From assembly GCA_033239725.1 (NCBI GenBank), contig BTCW01000003.1:3631501-3695500 (forward strand): DNA of 64,000 nucleotides, read 5' to 3'. Each line of letters opens with the position of its first letter. Position 1 is the first letter of the stretch. This document shows positions 35,457 through 47,490 of this stretch, one piece after another. Both the position numbers and the translations under genes were made by a program. Under the pieces are notes generated by a model. The model did no database searches. It saw only the letters and a program-made list of their open reading frames with translations, and was not told the origin of the DNA. The DNA comes from Echinochloa phyllopogon. Taxonomy: Eukaryota > Streptophyta > Magnoliopsida > Poales > Poaceae.

Positions 35457-36823
35457 TGTCGGTGCTGAGATTGGCCGCCCAACCTCAGCGCCACACAGAA
35501 TGCGCTGTGTCCCGTCCCCTGACGGTTGATGCAAGAGCTAGCACGATGACACAAGAGTTTATCCTGGTTCCGGCCGTGGGGCCGTACGTCCAGCAGACTG
35601 TGCTCGCGGCACTATACTATCTTGCACCGAGGTGCCTACAGTGGAGGGGCTACAAGCACGGCGGGAGAGGAGAGGAAGTCTCCAAGTCCCTGAAAATGGG
35701 TGTGAAAGTGATTGAGGAGAGTGCCAATATCGTGGAAGACGGTGATCGTGTGCGTGTTCGTCTGTTTTCTCTCTCGCCCCCTTCCTCCTTTTATAGGCCA
35801 AGGAGAGGGGGGGCCTACAAGTACAAGTACAGTGTGTGCTACAGGGGCGCGCACTAGAGAGCATGACGCCGGGCGTGCGGTCGTCCTTGACTCTGGCAGG
35901 GGATTTATGGCGAGCTCCGGCTTCTGCGGGTGTCACGGTCGTCCCTGTGCTTGTCCTGGAGTGGTTTCGAGGGGCGGTGCCGCCGTAATCCGCGCCCAGC
36001 CGTCCGCCGCTGGTTGGTTCGAGGGCGTGGCAGGTGGGGAAGGACAGGAGTCGGCGGCACAGGGGTCGGCATGGTGGTTGCTGTTGACCACAGTGCGCGG
36101 CGTGCCCGGTTTACCGAGGAATGGCCGAGAGTTGGTGGATTTGACCCGGCGTTCGTCATCACCGGGACGCGCCTGACCGGAGTCCGTGCTCGGTCGCTGC
36201 TCATATATTCGTTCGAGGGTTCTTCACGTCCATTCGAGGGCTGCACCGGGGGGGGGGGGGGAAGGACGGGAGCAGGTAGAATAGTGGTGCGGAATGACGC
36301 CTGCAAGTCTGCACAGGGCCTTGCGCAGTGCCGCATGCGTCCGCACAGTAGCGGTGAGGACGCATAGTGACCGGAGCAGGTAGAACAGCGAGCTCTGCGG
36401 TGTCAGCGGCGCGGCGTGGGGAGAGATCGCCCTTTGACTTCGGTGCCCGCCCGATGGGGCGGGCATTAAATGCCGTTGTCGGGCGGGGCGCCGGGGTGCG
36501 CCGCGTCGAGTAGAGGGCTGGCCTCGAGCGAGGCGGAGTTGGCTCGCCTGCTTGAGGGGGTGCGCGGCCCTCGAGCGAGGCGGAGTTGGCGTTGCGCCTG
36601 ACCCGGGGGGTTCGGGTCCCTCGAGCGAGGCGGAGACGGGGGTTGCCACTTGGGTCCCCTCGACAGGCGAGCTCGGACGACTGTTTTGGGCCGTGATAAG
36701 CTGTGACGGGCCGCGCTGCCTTGGTGGCCCTTTCGGGCTGCTGGTGATTCGGCCCTCCGTGGTTAACGTTTTTTGAGGGTGGTTACCCCGATGGTTAGGA
36801 GACCCCTGGGTCTGTCCCCGACA
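35457..36823 (-). repeat. 5' LTR of the Tat element
   Basis: 1367 bp, nearly identical to the 21917-23266 copy. Differences include a small insertion near 35672, gtgcctacag versus gtgcctgtag, and a longer G-run near 36249. Being the 5' copy on the minus strand, it should drive gag-pol. Confidence 0.95.
35788..35795 (-). promoter_or_regulatory. TATA box in the 5' LTR
   Basis: Minus-strand TATAAAAG within cctataaaaggagg, about 330 bp before the LTR end, fits a U3/R promoter for the genomic RNA. Confidence 0.6.
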
Positions 36824-37020
36824 GATTTTATGATGATTTAACGATCTAAATTAATCCAATGATTCCAATAGTAGTGTAAAGTAACTCATAGAGTACAACT
36901 CTAATAAGATCTGTAAATAACAAAATATATAAATCAGAATAAAAAAATAGCAATTGACAATTGGATTTTATGATGATCTAACATTCTAAATAAAAAATAG
37001 CAATAGTATCATATTTCTAA
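36824..37020 (+). mobile_element. Continuation of the interrupted Helitron-like repeat
   Basis: After the target duplication the sequence (gattttatgatgatttaacg, catagagtac, aaaaaatagcaattgac) continues the unit that was cut at 21916. It contains a second copy of the ggattttatgatgatctaac motif. Confidence 0.5.
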
Positions 37021-37358
37021 ATAAATACACTTGTGTGCATTGGAATGCATCAACTAATTATTTTATTGGCTCCATACGCTTCTCTATAAATCTATCTATT
37101 TATTGTAGGAGTTGGTGTAATAAGATGTGTGCATCCCTGAAAGCTAAATGGACACTTTTTGTGGACAAAATTTGAATGTTGTGTGGTCACTTGTTCTAGG
37201 ATGGAGGGACTATGTTGCATCGTGGAAGATAGAGGCTCTTGGGTCGTGGTCGCAGGAATAAAACATGTCTGGATAATTTTTTTTCCGACGAGCGTGGATT
37301 ATTTAGGCGTGGTAGGGGGTTGGAGGGCTTCCAACCGATTCGTCATATCCAACAGCTC

Positions 37359-37647
37359 AGAGCAACTTCAAGAGACTCTCTAAATTCATCATAATTGCTA
37401 GTTTTAGAGATTTTGATTAAAAAGGCACCTTCCAACAGCTTTTTTATTTGGTTATGTAAACATAGACACTCTCTATTCCGGATTTCTCGCTCTTCAGATA
37501 TAGAAAAGAGAATAGCTTTTCAGAGTGCACACAAGATATAGAAAAGCTGTTGGAAAACGAAAACATATAGAAAATGATTTTTATACAAATGACTCTCTAA
37601 ATGATGATTTAAAGAGTGAGGTTTATAGAGACTCTTGGAGATGCTCT
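37359..37647. mobile_element. MITE with agagca...tgctct termini
   Basis: Imperfect inverted ends: agagcaacttcaagagactct at left, and the inverse of agagactcttggagatgctct at right. Noncoding and AT-rich. The target duplication is unclear, so the superfamily is not assigned. Confidence 0.65.
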
Positions 37648-38900
37648 TATAGCATGTGGTCGGCCTGTTATGTCCACTAGTCATTTGAAGCAGGGACCCA
37701 CGTATCATACTCACCAGTCATAATTAGCGTTTTTTACTCTTCTCTATATGTTGCAAAAATAATTAGACATATTTTTCAAAAAAATACATAGGCCACATGC
37801 ATCTCTGCTAGTAATATTAAAAGAAGCATGTCGTGTCATTTTATGAAAAAGTCACTCACATGTAGTCCGTGGAGGAGATAAGGACAAGTCCTAGATAATT
37901 TTCAAAAAACTTAGTTTATTTACATTTAAGCTCTTACTACGTTTAGAAGCTCATATCTTGATATTTCTAGTGATTCTTGCAGTTATATAATTGTAGGGTG
38001 GGGTGCTATCTTTTAGTATGCTTTTCATAATTCTTTTATTTGGACCGATGTACCATTCATTCTTAGTTGTATCCCGGAGATTAGCGTATGTTTACTTTGA
38101 ACGAGAACGTAGATACATTAATAATCTCTCCTATTAGCCCATATAATGTTATGATAGAAGATTAAACTATAATTGGTACTCTTTAAAATATTCAATCAAA
38201 ACATAAATAACATATATCTAGTGTTTGGTATTTGCATTTTTATAAAATCACATTAAGAACTATAGTGTGATAATTAATACATAGGCTTATATAGAATGTG
38301 AATAAACTTGTCCTTATGTTTTCAGCATTAGTGATTGATAAACAATAAATCAAATATGGGTCACTAGTTAAACAAATGTCCAAGTACGTCAGCGACTGCC
38401 GGGTGACTTGAACCGAGCTCAGGGCAATCGCTTTAAAGATGTCTCAATCGCCCTTAGCGACTGCCGGGTGGCGCCACATCAACTTTGTGTACGTTGCTCG
38501 ACGGTGGCCATATTGATCGATCAGGTCGACTCCTATCTGGTGGCCATCCGGGCGGGAGATGGTAGGTGGACTAAACACGTGAGTGTTTGTTTGTTAAGAA
38601 AAACAAAACATTAAAGTTTGTCTAGAAAATGGATTTCCTGCTACAATCTTCCTAAACAGTTGCATAGAGGTTTACAATTGATTGTTGTCATTATATGTTT
38701 GCATTGAGATGAAGTGTCAATTCAATGATGACCTTCCATGGGATGGATTCATCTTATCATTATGTATATGGTACATAATTTGTTATCTCTGTGATCCAGC
38801 CCAAACACCTAAAGAGGGAATAATACTGATGCTTTGCATCCTGCATTCATTTGCATGGATGAGCTTGTGTTTAGCTTACCCATCCTAAGACATGTTTATC
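37648..38900. other. AT-rich intergenic DNA
   Basis: No gene recognised. A 15-bp direct repeat, agcgactgccgggtg, occurs at about 38391 and 38457. Confidence 0.5.
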
Positions 38901-38908
38901 ATGTGATA

Positions 38909-39247
38909 CTCAATTTTAATCCAAGACTATCTAATAATGAAAAGACAGAGAAGGCGTTGGTGTAGCTGATTGTGATGTTCTGTGAAGCCATCCGCTTCAA
39001 GCATTTGTTGCAAAGGCTCCTTGAGTTCATGGAGTATGAAGAGAGCCACAAGTTGGATCCCCACATGTGGCCATGGATGCAACATTGGTCTGTATTGTCC
39101 ATGTTTGCTCTCATCAGCAAGTTAAGAGAAGACCGTGGTATCTTGGACGATGACCAGAATGATGTGAGGGAGGTGCGGGATATCGGTATTAACAACCAGG
39201 ATGACATCAGCACTTTCCTTAGCCTCATTTTAGGAACGGCTAATTGA
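38909..39247 (+). pseudogene. Broken fragment resembling the C-terminal region of a ribosome-inactivating protein
   Basis: One plus-strand frame reads through 38909-39247 with an in-frame TAG at 38963-38965. It contains MFCEAIRF, followed about 30 residues later by a W...LS pattern. In grass RIP N-glycosidases (rRNA adenine glycosidases) a glutamate/arginine EAxRF block is followed by a conserved Trp with LS, which is the basis for the match. Only this C-terminal piece is recognisable: no N-terminal half, no start context, and a stop interrupts it. It is therefore a relic, not an active gene. The family call rests on two motifs and could be wrong. Confidence 0.4.
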
Positions 39248-39675
39248 GAGGTACTCTGGACAGCACTGGTAGAGCCTGATCAATAAAACAACAGGGGCCA
39301 ATATATATAATTTCATGCACATTTACCTCAAAAAAATTTCATGCACGTTAAATAGAATGTGATGTCAGCTTTTAGATGATGTGACAAAGAGTTGACGAGA
39401 AGAGAGGTGAAATGAATTTCATCGACTCTATATGCACAGTTTTCAACATAGTTTGTATCTTACATGTATTGCCTATGAAACATCAAAATGAAACAGTGCA
39501 TTGTGTGGACTATTTGATCCATGAATTAAATATCTATTTGCTTATGTGACTTTCTAGAAAACACAAAAATGAAATCCCCTAGGAATAGCTTGATGGAGTG
39601 GATCAGAACAGCAGGGAGCACAAGGCAAAAGAGGCCAGATAGCCATCAAATCAGAGGTCGCTTTACCATCATTGT

Positions 39676-39956
39676 TGTGTTTAGTTCCCGCGAAAAGCAT
39701 GGTAGAAAAGTCACATCGAGTCTAATCGGTCACTGTAGCGCACTGTAGCACTTTTCGTTTATTTGTGGTAATCGTTGTCCTACCATACCTAACTAGGCTC
39801 AAAAGATTCATCTCGTTGTGTACATCAAAACTATGTAGTTAGTTTTTTTATTACCTACATTTAATGCTCCATGCATGAGGAGAGAGATTTGATATGATGT
39901 GATGGGACTTTTTACATAATGGAATTTTGGGTGGGATTTTGGGAACTAACACAGCC
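39676..39956. mobile_element. Tourist-like MITE (copy D, same family as copy A, reverse orientation)
   Basis: Ends tgtgtttagttccc and the inverse of gggaactaacacagcc. The interior, in reverse relative to copy A, has tagcacttttcg and ctaggctcaaaagattcatctcg. Confidence 0.8.
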
Positions 39957-40020
39957 CATGATTCATGAATGCGGGCACATGTGAGCACTGTTGCTCGGTT
40001 GCGAGGAGGCGGCGAGGACC

Positions 40021-40275
40021 GTGTTTCTTTTGTTGGTGGAAATTTTTTTCTAAAGGGAATCTTACATGTATGCAGTATTAAATGAAGTCTATTTGTAAAA
40101 CCTTTTTAGGGATGGGTGTAACTTTACGCGACGAAACTAACGAGTCTAATTAGCCTTATTAGATTTGTCTCATGAATTAATCCGGGGTTGTGAAGATAGT
40201 TTTGTAAATTGACTTTATTTAATACTTTTAATTATTGGTCCAACGGGTGGAAAATTTTTTCCACCCCGAACAAAC
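40021..40275. mobile_element. MITE with tttgttggtggaaa-type inverted ends
   Basis: Left end around tttgttggtggaaattt and right end ttttccaccccgaacaaac are inverted copies. The interior has gcgacgaaactaacgagtct, a common grass MITE motif. Noncoding. Confidence 0.65.
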
Positions 40276-40631
40276 GTTGTGAGGGAATCCGTCTCCGATG
40301 TGCATGGTGTTTCTTTTAACAGATCTGCTGTATTTTTTTGCTTCTGTTCGAAGAGTTTTTTTTTGTTTGTAGAAATCAGTCTTTTCTCTTCACTAATATG
40401 AAGGGAAGGGATGATTATAGCATAGAAAACGGTAAAAAAACATTGCAGGACATTGCATGTTACACTAATTAAATATAAGTACAGCATTATCATTGTCTTA
40501 GCAATGTAATGTAACGAATCAGCTTTGAGATATGAAATCGTGCGATCCAGATACCCAATTTACTCCAATCCTGCATTTTAAAATCATATAGTTTTCCACT
40601 TTTCACTCTATACGATTCATGCATTTTTTTC

Positions 40632-41270
40632 GGGAAAAGTACATTTTGCAACCTTCAACTATCACACAAGTTCAATTTTCAACTTTAAACTGTAAAACCA
40701 GATAACAAAGGCCATCCAACTGTTAAAACCGTGCAAATTTAGCCCCTAGAGTAGTTTCGAAGGTGGTTTTGTATTTTGTAAAAAAATTTAAAAATCCAAT
40801 TAGATCTAAAAAATCAAAACTAATTCATCTTAAATTAGAAAAATATGAAACCAATATAAAAAATTTCTAAAAATGTAACCTATCTATTATTGCTCTATTT
40901 GAATCTTAATTATTAAAAAAATAATAGGCATAACTATAAGCAATCAAATACTATGAACATGAAAAAATGGATCCGATTAATTGACAAATATAGTGACAAT
41001 AGATAGGTTACATTTTTAGAAAACTTTTGATGCTAAATTTGTATTTTTTTAACTTAAAATGAATTATTTATGAATTTTTAGTTTAAATTTGAATATTTTA
41101 AATGTTAGCAAAATACAAAACCACCTTCGAAACCACCATAAGGGCTAAATTTATACGGTTTTGATAGTTGGATGACCTTTGTTATCTGGTTTTTTGTTAT
41201 CCGATTTTATAGTTCAAGGTTGAAAATCGGACTTGTGTGATAGTTGGAGGTTGTAAAATGAACTTTTCCT
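40632..41270. mobile_element. Long-TIR Mutator-like noncoding element (639 bp)
   Basis: Inverted arms of at least 150 bp: 40632-40785 (from gggaaaagtacattttgcaa) and 41113-41270 (to ttgtaaaatgaacttttcc). The AT-rich centre carries further inverted matches. Flanks are T-runs, so the target duplication cannot be read. Long inverted arms with no gene suggest a nonautonomous MULE. Confidence 0.75.
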
Positions 41271-42714
41271 TTTTTTTATTTTATTCTTCTGTTTTATATT
41301 CCTATATATGTTCCAAACAAGTCAAAAGACTCGACAGATGCAACACAATAGCTTATGGATTTCTTGCGGGGAGATTTTCAAACTTCAACTCTTCAAGTGA
41401 CATATGAAATGATTTTTGGAATTCTCTGCTTTTTAGAAAAGAAAAGGAAAATGACATAGTGAGAAAAAGGAAACCTTAACAAATTGTATGACGCAAAGTA
41501 ATTCATGCTTCTGACAGTGGTTGGCAAAGTAGTAGCCGTACCACTAGTGCTTGTTATGGTCCCTCGTTATGACCTTGATGAACCACTGACACGACACAAC
41601 GCTTGGATGCGTGGCGCCTCTGCATTCGTTGTTCCTCAACGTGGAAGTTTCAACTTGACCTTTTTGTGGATTGCAGTACGTCCAGTAGAGGACACGCAGA
41701 CACTATCACACACTGACACGATGCATCCGAATTTTTTATTTGAATATATGATCGTTTTCGAAATTAAATCCGCATGCCGCCACTTTGACTATTCTCTTTG
41801 GTATGAATGGTGCAGTGAGCGAGGATCAGGTGTAGCAGTAGCAGCAGCAGGGAAGTAGGATAAATTTTGTGATCTGATGACCAAATTACACTAACAACAA
41901 ATCCATTTTCAAGATCCATGCTAACGGTGCATGCTTCTCCACTAACAAATCCAAGGTAAGATTTGACGGTGTATATCGTATGACGAGACTTAAGGGGATG
42001 TTTGGTTGGTGTCTATTAACTTATTTGATGGAGATCGCTAGCTACCTGCTGTGATTAGGGACTCGCACTACGCTGCACCGAACAGTCGGTGTCTGCCCAT
42101 CACATTATATTCGTCGTCGGCATGATCAACTATCTGATGATGTACTCTCCCTTCTACCTGCTACCACCCTGCACTGACATGCCACCGATACTTGTACAGC
42201 CGATGATTATTGCGGTAGACTGAAGAGAACAGAATCAGCTAGCCACCTTTCAAAATTGCCATAATCCATCAATCAGATCAGATCAGATGAGGCGCCATGG
42301 TCTCTGCTGCAGGCTCGCAGCTAGCCTCCATGTGGTTTCGGATCCAACATGGCATGGATAACGTATTAACGTAAATGCAATGTTCCGACCCAAGATGCAT
42401 CTTATTCTTTGTCAAAGCATCGATGACTGACAGAGAGATAAAAGAAAAAGAAAAAGAAAAAGAAAAAGAAAAGAAAAGGCATGCCTCATTGCCTCCGATC
42501 GCCCCAGCAGGAGCAGCTTGCCAGCTTCTTAAGTCAAATCAGAGAAATTGTGCCGCGGGATAAGCTTAACGTTATGTCATGTTAGCATAAAGAATTAAGT
42601 GCAATACTTCAAGTCGTCACAATCTTTGGAGAAGAAACTGCTCAAGGTGCTCCACCAGGCACAAGCAAATTCTGTGGCTGACAGCGTCTGGCAGCTCCTA
42701 TATATCAGCTATTA
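41271..42714. other. Intergenic, no gene supported
   Basis: A 117-codon open frame at 41505-41858 has no recognised motif and weak coding character. A (gaaaaa)n microsatellite lies at 42441-42478. Confidence 0.45.
42441..42478 (+). repeat. (GAAAAA)n microsatellite
   Basis: About six units of gaaaaa in a row. Confidence 0.9.
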
Positions 42715-42819
42715 CTACCTTCATTCTCGAATATATGTCGTTTAGGACAAGCTATTTAGTTTAAAAATAAACTAATTTACTTGTTCTAAACGTCATATAT
42801 TAAAAAACGGAGGGAGTAA
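42713..42819. mobile_element. Stowaway-type MITE (Tc1/Mariner-derived)
   Basis: Short element between ta dinucleotides. The left end is ctaccttcattctcgaatat; the right end, read inverted, starts ctccctccgttttttaat. It is strongly palindromic (ggacaag ... cttgttc). Confidence 0.8.
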
Positions 42820-42918
42820 CATCCTAGAAATTGCAAACCGAAATGGAAATAATAAAAAAAAGATTGTTTAGACTTAGTAAGTAGACAATTAACACTACTA
42901 GTAATTAATTTGCCGTCG

Positions 42919-43272
42919 TCAGAGATCAGCATGGAGCTCGAGCTCCTCTGGGTCGGCCCCGGCGACGACGAGCTCCATCTGGTCGTGGAGGTACCGGTGC
43001 AGCAGCCGCGTCCGATCGCCGGCGTCGACCGTGACATCCTCGCGCAGGCACGAGCACGACCCCCCGCCTCGCCCGCCGGCGCCGCCGCAGGCACGCATCC
43101 TCCTCCTGGTCCTTTGGAAGCGGACGGCGGCGACGGCGCAGCAGAGCGGCGGCAGCCAGAGGAGCGCCAGCGCCAGGACCACGGGCATCAGCCACATCGC
43201 CACCGCCGCCGCGGCCAGCGCGCGCCACGACGTCGCCAACGGCGGCCGCCCAACGCCGGCGCCGCCACCCAT
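42919..43272 (-). CDS. Small membrane protein of unknown function (117 aa)
   Basis: Single-exon minus-strand frame from ATG 43272 to TGA at 42919-42921, with strong GC enrichment at third positions typical of grass intronless genes. One long hydrophobic stretch (about residues 18-50, rich in Ala/Leu/Val with WLMP and LLWLPPLCC) predicts a membrane anchor. A basic segment (RFQRTRRRMR) follows directly, then a Gly/Cys-rich linker and a C-terminal part with DAGDRTRLLHRYLHDQMELV. I do not recognise a named family. The competing plus-strand frame over the same bases is low-complexity Ala/Pro/Arg and is less plausible. The upstream 300 bp on the minus strand has no clear TATA box. Confidence 0.65.
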   Translation of the reverse strand: MGGGAGVGRPPLATSWRALAAAAVAMWLMPVVLALALLWLPPLCCAVAAVRFQRTRRRMRACGGAGGRGGGSCSCLREDVTVDAGDRTRLLHRYLHDQMELVVAGADPEELELHADL

Positions 43273-46200
43273 CCCGGCCGGCCGCCAGGGGAGGCTAGCT
43301 AGCTAGCTAAGCTGCAGCCAGTAGCGATCGACGGATGAACCTGCAAGAAAGGGGAGGCTCTTGGCTTTGCTTTGCTTGGTCGGTGGGTTCGAAGTCGGGT
43401 AGCGGCAGGCAAAGGTTTGTGCTTTGCTTTGGGCGGGGGCGTTGCTTCTGCCAAAAGAAGCTCGAGTGTAGTAGCGCCTTTTGACGCACGCGTGGTCACT
43501 GTCTTTGGGTATCCTCTTGCTTGTGGGAGTCAGAGAAGATCGCGGGCATGGGCACGCCACCTGATTTTATCCTCATTTAGAAGGGGCAGGCAGCAAGGCA
43601 TTAATGATAGAGCGCTGATATTTGCTCGATATTTTTTGCAGTACCATTTGTGCGAACCCACTACTGTCTGTGACTGACATCAATTAGTAATAATTGATCG
43701 TGTACTTACGTTCACATCCCAGTATATACGAATGAAAATGCAGTGAGTGTGGCCTCGGCGACGACATATCACATGGGGGCCCATTCAATTGGAACGGGCG
43801 GCCTTCATTAATGCAGCTGTTGACAATCGCCACTAGCGCAGTAGGGTCAGGCCCGGCGGGGACAGAACGGATGGGATGGTCGGTGGCCCAGCACGCACAT
43901 ATAGAGCGCTGGGCTGCCAAGGCCCGGACTTGACCGGCCCTTTCGTTCGGGTCGGTTTGGGCCTTGCTTCTTTCTTCTTCTACGGCCCACGCACGGCTGG
44001 TTGGCGCCGTGGATCAATCGATCCATCCATCCATGGACAGAAAATAGGCTGACAGGAATAATATGCAAACTGACAGTATACAGTGCTAAGACAAAGATGA
44101 AGCGGGAAGAAATGAATAAAGTGTGTGTGTGTGTGTAGGCGCTTTCAGCTGAAAGGATCCGGATCCGGCCGACCCGATGGAGCGCAACACCAACCACTGC
44201 CTAGCAGGCTGCTGACTCCACCACGAAGAATTGAAGCAGCGGCAGCAGCAACAGCAACAACAACCACTACGGCGTCATCATTGCACCGTATGGGTGTACA
44301 GTACATATAATGATCGACTCTATGTAGCCTACCACTCCTACGTGCGTGTATAAGAGACAACGAAATCGTATCCAATACACCCCTCTGTTCCATCCTCATT
44401 TCCTTCCTACTTTAATTTCGGGTGCCAGTAGATTATACGCGCGTGTCTTCCTTTTTTTTTCAATTCGTAAGGAACGGATCATATGTAACAACAGGTTGTT
44501 GCAGTTTCATGTACGCATGTGTTTCAACCATACCTCGATCTAGTATTTCATATACGGCTAGACCATCAGGCAGCTAGTATGTAGCAGCTGCTAGCCTAGA
44601 TATACCGTGCAAATTAAGCAGTACGTACGTAGTTTGAGATACATGCAGATGCAGTACGTGCTAGATTAACCTTTTGTATGCGACGTGAGAAAAGCCACAT
44701 CAGAGAAGCTAACAAATAGCAAAACTTGTGATCTTCGAAAAGCTGAATCTCGGTTCACAATAAATGAGTCTTGTGATCAATATAATGGGCGATAAGGTTA
44801 GGTGATTAGATTAATCAGACAAATCCAACCAATGTAACTGCTTCCTGCCTACACATACAAGTATACAACATACCTGAAGAAGAACTCATCGATCTTATTA
44901 TCTGCCAACAACAGCGACAGCAACAACCAAACTTTTTGGTCAGATGTGACATATGCCTGCATGTGAAATCTTGAGCTACGAGAGCAGTAGTATTTTGGTT
45001 ACCGTTTGCTTTTGTTTAATGGAATAGCTAACTCGGTCAAATGGCGCGCGCATGCCGACAACACGTACTTTGTAGATCGAAAAACAAGCAGTCCTATGCA
45101 TGCGTGCATGAGTGCATCATTTGGTGTTGGCATGTACAGGAAGAATGTGATATTATAGGCATGCATGATGGAGGGAACGACCAAATAAGGCCCTGTACTG
45201 CATGATGCCATCATGCATGTGGGCTGTGCAGTGTGACCACACATGCATATAGTGATGTAGCTTAATAGCTAGCAGGACCATTGAAAAAGGTGGCGTTAGT
45301 TAGGAGAGCATATTGTATAGTGTAGAGAGGAAAGAAAAGCTGGGGATATGGGACATTTGGTACCTTTAATAAATCGTTGATTCCTCCTTGTCAGTACGTA
45401 CGCGTGCCATTGGCCGATCGAACTCCATCTATCTTCCCCAGTCATGTTAGTACGGTAGTACGTAACTGTCCGGTACTGTGTGTGGCTTAATTATCATGTA
45501 CTTACAAATCCCTCGTGACTGTTTGGGCCATTAGTAGAGCACGGGATGTGTCCAAGCCTACAAGGAGCAACATGAGTTGTGAGGGGTTAGGATCATTCGT
45601 ATCAGCCAAGCGACGTAACATGCACTACACCCACACGAATATACACGATCGAAACAAACTTTTGAGCCAGTATCTGTCCACACCAACCTTGGCGACCTTT
45701 CGTCTTTGCCCTCTCTGTAACCGACTATAACCGTTGTTGTTTGTTGCTCTGTAAAAGCACAAAGTTGCATTGCAGGTCCGTCCTCCGATCCAATTCCTTT
45801 TGCATCAAGGCTAGGCAGCGTACGCCGTACGTGTATCCATTTGGCTTGCTGGCCGTCTGAATATACAGTATATCGTAGTGTAGGTACAAAGCTGCTAGTA
45901 CAAAATTTGACAGAGAGGAAGGAATGGAATGGAGCGGAACGAATCAGGGAGTGGACAAGTGCAGAGATACGTGCGCGCAAAGAAGCCGAAGAGCAACCAC
46001 GCCACGACAGGCAATGGACGGTACGGTCCAACCGCCAGCTCCACCCATGTGCTCGCGCTCGCTCGGGTGGCAGGCTGCTGCTGCTGCGAGAGGCAAGAAT
46101 ATGCAATGTGTTTTTTCTTTAGCTAGCTTAAGGGGATTCTAGTCTAATTCAGGTCATTATTTGTTTATATTGTTTTCTTAAATGGTTGGGATTGTTCTTA

Positions 46201-47490
46201 TTTCTCTTCATAAACTTTTCTAACTAGTTGAGAGTTATTGCTGTTCTTCACAATTTTTGTTAGTCTTTTTTTTAGAAAAGAGAATATATTTCAATATTCC
46301 AGCCTCTGCATACAACTATGCATATAGCTGAAAAGGGAATAAATTAACGATTAAAGTGGATTAACGATTTTAGTCTAATTAGATATTCTATAAGGTTGAA
46401 AAGAAATTATTAGCAACAAGAATCCGTCCCCAACCAACAATTGTGTGCTGTGCCAATTGTACAGTAAAAAATAACTTTGAAAATATCTCAATTAGACTGA
46501 AAATGTTAGTAGCTTCTTATTAAGACCACTGTCTATCACTTGTAAACAACACTCTGCATATTAAAAAACTTATCCTTTCACAAGATTTTAGTAGTCATAT
46601 ACTTTTCATCCATTTTAAATTATAGGTTATTTTATTATGAAAACTATATTTTTGGACAGACGGATGAGTGTCAAAGGAGAATGATGGTAATTTGGTTTCA
46701 GTGTACCCTCTTGTACATGGATCAAATAGGCAATCATGAGATGGGAGGCCAATGTAAGAGCTTAGTCGTCGTGCATGTAGTAGGCCATATTTGTGGTTGC
46801 TTCAATTTGCTCATGTCGATACAGTCTGTGGGCTGGGAGAAGCTTATTTATATCCTGATTTCGGCATGGCTATGAGTTCAAGACCATCTATGAAATCTAA
46901 CCCACACGGCCACACGTGCGTATTTATTTCCTTCCCTTTTTGCAATTTATACCTTATCCTTCTCATGTTTCGGTAAGTCCAAGTAGCTTTCACGAGCGCT
47001 TGGTATCGAAAAAACCTTTTGCCTCATGGTCTGGCTTTAGCAATAATAATGTCGTCTTGTCGAGTTAAGGTTCGAATTCTAATAGATTGAGATTTTAACC
47101 CCAACATTAGGCACTTGACCTCGCTTTTCTATGTGTGCCATTCTCTTCATCCGTAGTTAGTAATTTTAGCGAAGAAGTCAGTCGGATTTTCATCCAAACA
47201 TGGAAATGAGACATGCACAAATAGCACCATAAAAATCGAGCTGAGGTGAAGATTGAAGAAGAAAGTCCACGGTTTTTGTAAATCTTGTAACCAAAGTCAT
47301 GCAGTGAAAATCTGAAAAGTAACCATACAAATCTAAGGTCCTTTGTGCAAATACCCAACGGTATTTAACCACACACAAAGAGGCAGAGCTGACCTCCATC
47401 CAAATCCAACTGCCCACCCGAAACTACAGCAAATCTCTCTGCTCTGCTCTGCTCGCTCGTCGCTGCACTCTCCCCAAAGCCCGGCACGCC
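43273..47490. other. Intergenic, gene-poor
   Basis: AT-rich with a (gt)n run at 44121-44136 and a Pol III B-box-like ggttcgaattc near 47070 that might mark a SINE relic. Open frames such as 45558-46106 (-) lack motifs and coding bias. The last 150 bp is the likely leader of the next gene. Confidence 0.5.
44121..44136 (+). repeat. (GT)n microsatellite
   Basis: Eight GT dinucleotides in a row. Confidence 0.85.

Larger units (their letters stand above)
21917..36823 (-). mobile_element. Ty3/gypsy LTR retrotransposon, Tat lineage, complete but mutated (14.9 kb)
   Basis: Termini are TGTCGG...CCGACA, flanked by the perfect 5-bp target duplication gattt (21912-21916 and 36824-36828). LTRs are 21917-23266 and 35457-36823 and are very similar with few indels. 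On the minus strand the order is 5' LTR, primer-binding site, gag, protease, RT, RNase H, a second RNase H-like domain and integrase. Integrase after RNase H makes it Ty3/gypsy, and the second RNase H and extra antisense gene place it in the Tat group (relatives: RIRE2, Grande, Retand). Nonsense codons, a deletion and a frameshift disable the proteins, so movement would need helper proteins. Confidence 0.95.

Noticed and set aside
41505..41858. 117-codon plus frame
   Set aside because: No recognised domain, ordinary base composition and no neighbouring gene structure.
45558..46106. 182-codon minus frame
   Set aside because: No motif, mixed composition, weak codon bias; likely chance.
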